Made by a program: the position numbers and the translations under genes | The notes under the pieces: generated by a model | The model's database searches: none | Seen by the model: only the letters and a program-made list of their open reading frames with translations | Told to the model about the DNA's origin: nothing | Origin: Xaviernesmea oryzae | Lineage (GTDB): Bacteria; Pseudomonadota; Alphaproteobacteria; Rhizobiales; Rhizobiaceae | Length of the DNA: 64,000 nt | Direction: 5' to 3' | Assembly (NCBI RefSeq): GCF_900177415.1 | Contig: NZ_FXAF01000006.1 | Coordinates: forward strand, 272,001 to 336,000 | In this document: positions 59,740-64,000 of the stretch, in pieces | Position numbering within the stretch: the stretch's first letter is position 1 | How the letters are laid out: every line of letters begins with the position of its first letter

Positions 59740-60848
59740 ATGTGCCAGATCAAGTCCTGGAGCGATCGGCGGAAACCGCCGCCAAACTCCAGCTCGTCGA
59801 TTGCGATATCCACCCGTCGCTGAATCACAGGCAAGCGCTGCATCCCTATCTCGAAAAGCGCTGGCGGGATCATCTCGATACCTACGGAAGCCTGGCGCAC
59901 TGCGTCTATGCGGGCCGCGGTGGCCCTTATCCGCGCTTCACGCCTGAGACCGCGCGCCGCGATGCCTGGCCGCCGAACGGCAATCCGCCGGGATCCGACC
60001 TCGAATTCATGAAGGTCCAGCATCTCGACGCACATGATATCCGGTTCGGTATTCTGGAGCCGATCGTCGGCGCCAACAACGCCCGCAACACGGACCTTTC
60101 GGCGGCGCTTTGCACGGCCACCAACGATTGGCAGGTGGATGAGTTCACCTCGAAGGACAAGCGGCTGAAGGCCTCGATCCATATCGGGGCTGAGGATGCG
60201 GAACTTGCCGTCGAGGAGATCGAGCGCCGCGCCGGCGACAGGAATTTCGCCCAGATCCAGCTCGGCTCGCGGTCGGTCGAACCGATCGGCCGCAAGCGAT
60301 ACTGGCCGATCTTCGAAGCTGCGCAACGCAACGACATGCCGATCGGCTTCCACGTCGGTGGGCCATCCCCCTATGCCCCGTCGCCGAGCGGCTGGCCCGA
60401 CTACTACATCGAGGATCATCACGTGCTCACCCACAGCGCCCATGCGCAGGTGGCGAGCATGATCCTGGAAGGCGTGTTCGAGCTCTTTCCCAAAGTTCGC
60501 GTGGTGATGATCGAGGCCGGATTTGCCTGGGTGCCGCCGCTTGCCTGGCGGCTCGACAATCACTGGCGGAAGATGCGCAGCGAAACACCGCTCTGTAAAA
60601 GGCCGCCCTCGGAATATCTCAAGCAGAATGTCTGGTTCACCACCCAGCCGGCCGAAGAGCCGGAGCATCGCGAAGACCTGCGTCTGCTTTTCGAACTCAT
60701 CGGCTTCGATCGCATGATGTTCGCGACCGACTATCCGCATTGGGATTTCGATGACCCGCAGCGGGCGCTCGTCATGCCGATGAGCGATGCCGAACGGCGC
60801 ATGCTCTTTCACGACAATGCCATGAATTTCTATGCCAATCTCGACTGA
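59736..60848 (+). CDS. Amidohydrolase-2 family protein, paralogue of the preceding gene
   Basis: 370-residue protein with the same layout: LVDCDIHPSLNHRQALHPYL near residue 25, IGAEDAELAVEEIERRAGDR, GFHVGGPSPYAP, SHAHAQ-like region SAHAQVASMILEGVF and the terminal MMFATDYPHWDFDDPQRALV. The ATG at 59736 overlaps the stop of the first amidohydrolase; a longer frame reaching back to 59424 is an off-frame shadow. The two may form a heteromer or act in sequence. The DhaK-type gene follows after 13 bases. Confidence 0.87.
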   Translation: MNVPDQVLERSAETAAKLQLVDCDIHPSLNHRQALHPYLEKRWRDHLDTYGSLAHCVYAGRGGPYPRFTPETARRDAWPPNGNPPGSDLEFMKVQHLDAHDIRFGILEPIVGANNARNTDLSAALCTATNDWQVDEFTSKDKRLKASIHIGAEDAELAVEEIERRAGDRNFAQIQLGSRSVEPIGRKRYWPIFEAAQRNDMPIGFHVGGPSPYAPSPSGWPDYYIEDHHVLTHSAHAQVASMILEGVFELFPKVRVVMIEAGFAWVPPLAWRLDNHWRKMRSETPLCKRPPSEYLKQNVWFTTQPAEEPEHREDLRLLFELIGFDRMMFATDYPHWDFDDPQRALVMPMSDAERRMLFHDNAMNFYANLD

Positions 60849-60861
60849 AAGACCTGTTTTC

Positions 60862-61860
60862 ATGAAGAAGCTGATCAATGATCCCGCCCGTTACGTCGAT
60901 GAGTCGCTCGATGGCTTGACGCTTGCCTTCCCGTCGCTCGTTCGCGACGGGGCTGCCGGCCGGGTCGTCCGTCGTGCTGAAGGCATGACGGAAGGCAAGG
61001 TCGGCATTGCTTCGGGTGGCGGCTTTGGCCATCTGCCGCTCTTTACCGGCTATGTCGGCAGGGGACTGATCGATACCTGTGCGATCGGCAACGTCTTCGA
61101 GGGGCCGAATATCGATAGCTGCATCGATGCGATCCGGCTCGCAGATGGCGGGCGCGGGGTGCTTAGGCTTTACGGCAATTACGGCGGCGACCGGATGAAT
61201 TTCGACATGGCCGGCGAAGTGCTGGAGGATGAGGGCATCCGCTGCACGACCGTGCTTGGCACAGACGACATTGCCAGCGGCGGACCGGGCGAGATCGGCA
61301 GGCGCCGCGGTGTTGCCGGACTGATCTATGCCTATAAGACTGCCGGTGCTGCCGCCGAAGCGGGTGCCGACTTGGAGGAAGTGACGCGCATCGCGGCAAA
61401 GGCTGTCGCCGCAACCCGAACGATCGGCGTCGGCCTTGCGCCCTGTCGCTTGCCCTCGGCCGCCAAGCCGAGCTTCGAGCTCGCCGAAGACGAAATCGAA
61501 ATGGGCATAGGCATCCATGGCGAACCAGGCATATGGCGCGACAGGCTCCGGCCTGCCGATGCGATCGCGGACGAGATGGTCGACCGGCTGCTGGCCGACC
61601 TGCCTGCCCAATCCGGTGGCGAAGCCTCGGTTCTGGTCAACGGCCTCGGTGCGACGCCTCTGGAGGAGCTTTTCATCCTTTACCGGCGCATCAGAAGCCG
61701 CTTCGATCAGGCCGGGCTCACGATCGCTCATCCTTTGGTCGGCAATTACGTGACTTCGATGGAAATGCAGGGCGCGTCCGTCAGCCTCTTCCATCTGGAC
61801 GAGGAGTTGAAGGCCCTGCTGCGTGCGCCGGCCGAATGCGCGTTCTGGAGGGTCGATTGA
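60862..61860 (+). CDS. Dihydroxyacetone kinase subunit DhaK-type protein
   Basis: 332-residue DhaK-domain protein. The substrate histidine (His218 in E. coli) is in MGIGIHGEPG near residue 220. The conserved YGNYGGDRMNFDMA carries the catalytic aspartate. The usual GSGHEP loop reads GFGHLP here. It is the first of a DhaK-DhaL pair, whose enzyme phosphorylates a triose or tetrose through covalent hemiaminal binding. No DhaM PTS gene is seen, so an ATP-dependent pair acting on a four-carbon ketose or similar is as likely as dihydroxyacetone. It overlaps the DhaL-type gene by one base. Confidence 0.87.
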   Translation: MKKLINDPARYVDESLDGLTLAFPSLVRDGAAGRVVRRAEGMTEGKVGIASGGGFGHLPLFTGYVGRGLIDTCAIGNVFEGPNIDSCIDAIRLADGGRGVLRLYGNYGGDRMNFDMAGEVLEDEGIRCTTVLGTDDIASGGPGEIGRRRGVAGLIYAYKTAGAAAEAGADLEEVTRIAAKAVAATRTIGVGLAPCRLPSAAKPSFELAEDEIEMGIGIHGEPGIWRDRLRPADAIADEMVDRLLADLPAQSGGEASVLVNGLGATPLEELFILYRRIRSRFDQAGLTIAHPLVGNYVTSMEMQGASVSLFHLDEELKALLRAPAECAFWRVD

Positions 61861-62492
61861 TGGAACTGACCGTCTTTCAGATCGCCGTGGGCGTTCGTCG
61901 CGCTGCCGATGCCATGGATCGTCTTGAGCAGGAACTCAACGCTGCAGATGCGAAGCTCGGGGACGGTGATACCGGTTCCATGCTCGCCCGCGTCATCGCC
62001 GCCATGGCGGCGGCCGAACCACAGGCGGCGGCGTCTGTCAGCGATGCCTTCGGCAGGCTGGCGCGGGCCGGCATGTCGGCAACGGGTTCGAGCCTGGGTA
62101 CGCTTTTCGCCAGTGCCCTGCTTTCACTATCGAAGCAGACGAAAGGGCGGGAGATCCAATGGAGCGACCTTTCCGACCTCATTGCCGTAGCGCGTGATGG
62201 AATGATGGCGCGCGGCGGGGCGAAACTGGGCGACAAGACTGTGCTCGATGCTCTCGATGCCGTCGTGGTTGCGATCGCCGGCCGGACGGATGCGGGAAGC
62301 GTTGGGGCTACGGCCTGTGAGGCGCTTGATAGGACTCTGGTGGAATTCCGGGACAGGCCTTGCCGGATGGGACGGGCCAAATTCTTCGCCGGGAAAAGCG
62401 TCGGTCTTGACGATCCCGGCATGCTGGCATGCGCCTCGCTGGCAAAAGTATTGGCAAGTGAGGGCGCCGGCGCACATTACCTAACAACCTAA
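61860..62492 (+). CDS. Dihydroxyacetone kinase subunit DhaL-type protein
   Basis: 210-residue all-helical nucleotide-binding subunit. The metal-binding triple aspartate is visible in DAKLGDGDTGSML with the expected D-x4-D-x-D spacing; GSSLGTLFASALLSLSKQ and the GGAKLGDKTVLDALDAVVVA segment complete the DhaL barrel. It carries the ADP/ATP site for the DhaK partner. The ATG at 61860 overlaps the DhaK stop as TGATG. Last gene before a 225-base gap with a large inverted repeat. Confidence 0.88.
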   Translation: MELTVFQIAVGVRRAADAMDRLEQELNAADAKLGDGDTGSMLARVIAAMAAAEPQAAASVSDAFGRLARAGMSATGSSLGTLFASALLSLSKQTKGREIQWSDLSDLIAVARDGMMARGGAKLGDKTVLDALDAVVVAIAGRTDAGSVGATACEALDRTLVEFRDRPCRMGRAKFFAGKSVGLDDPGMLACASLAKVLASEGAGAHYLTT

Positions 62493-62589
62493 CAAGCCGT
62501 GAGAAGACGGACGTATCAGCTTTCAAAGTTGGCTTTCGTACCTCTGGCAGGGAGGTTTTGGAGGATTCTCCTGTCATGCAAAGCAAGTT

Positions 62590-62629
62590 ACATAACAAAA
62601 ATCAAATTATCACTTGATTTTTGTTATGT
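62590..62629. promoter_or_regulatory. 16-base-arm inverted repeat before the third sugar ABC operon
   Basis: ACATAACAAAAATCAA (62590-62605) is mirrored perfectly by TTGATTTTTGTTATGT (62614-62629) over eight bases. A further TTGATTT stands at 62631-62637. AT-rich and without a following T-run, it looks more like an operator for a DeoR- or LacI-type repressor than a terminator. It lies 98 bases after the DhaL stop and 88 before the next start. Confidence 0.55.
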
Positions 62630-62717
62630 TTTGATTTGAGTAGGGAAGCGAGCCGTTAGGTTGACGTAAGGCGGCGCCGGGTCTGGAGGGACCTGCCGCG
62701 CGAGGAGGAAAGAGAGA

Positions 62718-63665
62718 ATGGTGGCCCAGCAGTTCGAGCCGGCGGGCAGCTATGCCGGTGTCATTGACGAGGATGTCACGTCCGAGCGCCGCAATGCATG
62801 GATCAAATTCCAGGACCGCATCTTCGTACCGCTGACGATCGTACCCACGATCGTCGCAAGTCTTCTCGTCTTCGGCATTCCGCTGGCGTTTTCACTGCTT
62901 CTGAGCTTCCAGGGCTGGACGATCGACAGCGGGTTGTTTGCCGGCAGGTTCGTCGGTTTCGCCAACTATCAGGACCTCTTCACCGATCCGCTGTTCCGCT
63001 CGAGTCTTGCGCTCACGATCGGCTACACGATCGCGACGGTAACCAGCGAGTTGCTGCTCGGGCTCGGCATTGCGCTCCTCCTGAACAGTCGTGTGCCTTT
63101 CGTGCGCATCTTCCGTACTGCGCTCATCATTCCGATGATGATCACGCCGATCGTTGCGGCGCTCACTTGGAAACTGTTGCTTGATCCGAGCTATGGTCTC
63201 GTCAACGCCATTCTCGGCACCAGGACAGTCTGGCTCGGCGACCCCGATCTCGCGCTCATTGCGGTCGGCGTCGTCAATATCTGGCAGAACACGCCGTTCG
63301 TCGCGATCCTGCTCCTCGCCGGGCTGCAATCGCTGCCGGCCGAACCGGTCGAAGCGGCGGCAGTCGACGGCGCGAATTCCTGGCAGACCTTTCGCCACGT
63401 CACGCTGCCGCTGCTGATGCCCTATGTGGTCGTCGCAGTTCTGCTCCGCACGATTTTCGAATTCCGCTCGTTCGAGAACATCTGGGTGATGACGGGTGGA
63501 GGCCCGGCGAACGCCACCAAGCTGCTCTCCGTCTACACATTCGAGGCGTCGTTCCTGTCCTTCGACTTGACGCTCGCGGCCGCCTCGTCCTGGGTCATGC
63601 TCTTCATCGTACTGATCTTCTGCGTGTTTTTCATCCTCGCCACCAAGCGGAAGGAGATACAGTGA
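62718..63665 (+). CDS. Sugar ABC importer permease (MalF type)
   Basis: 315-residue permease. An N-terminal cytoplasmic arm (MVAQQFEPAGSYAGVIDEDV) precedes the first helix (LTIVPTIVASLLVFGIPLAF). The motif SLLLSFQGWTIDSGLFAGRF and the EAA loop PVEAAAVDGANSWQTFRHVT near residue 215 identify the MalF/UgpA type. The partner permease starts one base inside its stop (TGATG). No binding-protein gene is seen between it and the operator, so that gene should lie beyond the window or elsewhere. Confidence 0.9.
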   Translation: MVAQQFEPAGSYAGVIDEDVTSERRNAWIKFQDRIFVPLTIVPTIVASLLVFGIPLAFSLLLSFQGWTIDSGLFAGRFVGFANYQDLFTDPLFRSSLALTIGYTIATVTSELLLGLGIALLLNSRVPFVRIFRTALIIPMMITPIVAALTWKLLLDPSYGLVNAILGTRTVWLGDPDLALIAVGVVNIWQNTPFVAILLLAGLQSLPAEPVEAAAVDGANSWQTFRHVTLPLLMPYVVVAVLLRTIFEFRSFENIWVMTGGGPANATKLLSVYTFEASFLSFDLTLAAASSWVMLFIVLIFCVFFILATKRKEIQ

Positions 63666-64000
63666 TGTCCGGTTTTGCCCGCGGCAGGCGCCGCAAGTTC
63701 ATCCGCTACGTTCTGACCTATGCGGGACTGATCAGCCTTTTCCTGGTTTTCGTCTTCCCGCTTCTGTGGATCGTCGGCATCTCGCTCAAGACCCGCGAGC
63801 AGATCTTCACAAACCCGCCGGTCTTCTTCTGGATGCCGACCTTCGAGAACTATGCGCAGGTGCTGACGCAATCGGATTTCCTGGCGTCCTTCAGCAATTC
63901 GCTGGTCGTCACGACGGCCTCGGTAACGCTCTCCCTGCTCATCGGCATCCCGGCATCCTACACGTTCGCGCGCTTCCGCTTTCCCGGGCAGGGCGTCGCG
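63665..64000 (+). CDS. Sugar ABC importer permease (MalG type), partial
   Basis: The frame from the ATG at 63665 runs off the window after 112 codons. It begins MSGFARGRRRKFIRYVLTYA, enters the membrane at LISLFLVFVFPLLWIVGISL, and has the family periplasmic region TNPPVFFWMPTFENYAQVLT, followed by a second helix with SNSLVVTTASVTLSLLIGIP. This is the N-terminal part of a MalG/UgpE permease, the partner of the preceding gene. Confidence 0.87.
   Translation, partial: MSGFARGRRRKFIRYVLTYAGLISLFLVFVFPLLWIVGISLKTREQIFTNPPVFFWMPTFENYAQVLTQSDFLASFSNSLVVTTASVTLSLLIGIPASYTFARFRFPGQGVA

Noticed and set aside
1..64000. CRISPR arrays, tRNA or rRNA genes, intact transposases or prophage genes.
   Set aside because: No spaced direct-repeat array, cloverleaf-type sequence, rRNA-like conserved stretch, transposase motif or phage structural gene was recognised on either strand.

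Overview
The window comes from a GC-rich alphaproteobacterium, most likely a member of the Rhizobiales (Rhizobium/Agrobacterium/Ensifer/Shinella type). This follows from gene content: an ehu/eut ectoine cluster, an nrtR-nadABC island, a phn cluster and several sugar ABC importers, packed in tight, often overlapping operons. I saw no rRNA, tRNA, CRISPR array, phage gene or intact insertion sequence. The region is an accessory nutrient-scavenging tract.

Layout. 1-704: N-terminal part of an ABC exporter. 864-15199: ectoine/hydroxyectoine uptake and degradation, built as two divergent transcription units. The left-going unit is Lrp-type regulator, doeC, doeD and an MDR oxidoreductase. The right-going unit is enuR, ehuABCD, eutABC, eutD/doeA and eutE/doeB. 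15245-17205: a DMT exporter and a luciferase-like monooxygenase. 17444-21243: a four-gene module of unknown function (helical protein, membrane DUF6384-like protein, coiled-coil protein with a glycine-rich tail, YegP-like protein). 21290-31696: a C-P lyase cluster on the minus strand, phnFGHIJKLM plus a separate phnCDE1E2 unit. 31826-33998: a PfkB kinase, a deletion-fused remnant of sugar ABC permeases, and a second PhnF-like regulator. 34077-34799: aquaporin. 34902-39254: nadC, nadB, nadA and nrtR. 39384-40157: siderophore-interacting protein. 40381-56625: a sugar-acid catabolic region with two ABC importers, mannonate dehydratase, an enolase-superfamily dehydratase, an IclR regulator, an RraA-like protein, an SMP-30 lactonase, aldo/keto reductase, glyoxalase and SDR. 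57016-64000: a LacI regulator, a Rieske protein, two paralogous amidohydrolases, DhaK/DhaL-type kinase subunits, and the start of a third sugar ABC importer.

How it fits together. The ectoine genes form a complete route: import by EhuABCD, hydroxyectoine handling by EutABC, ring opening by EutD, deacetylation by EutE, transamination by DoeD to aspartate semialdehyde, and oxidation by DoeC to aspartate. Three near-identical TTG(T/A)CATGAT words in front of ehuA and over the enuR start are candidate EnuR sites. The sugar-acid region appears to be one regulon: a two-site operator (GTTCAAATATGAAC paired with a TTCTAAATAGAA-like site, always 21 bp apart) occurs before uxuA, between iclR and rraA, and upstream of the second ABC importer.

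The most unusual item is the C-P lyase cluster. Its PhnJ (28779-27868) has a single cysteine in the whole protein. It lacks three of the four cysteines that bind the iron-sulfur cluster and form the thiyl radical in E. coli PhnJ, although the operon around it is intact and in frame. Other candidates for undescribed biology are the four-gene module at 17.4-21.2 kb and the Rieske/amidohydrolase/DhaKL pathway at 58.2-62.5 kb.
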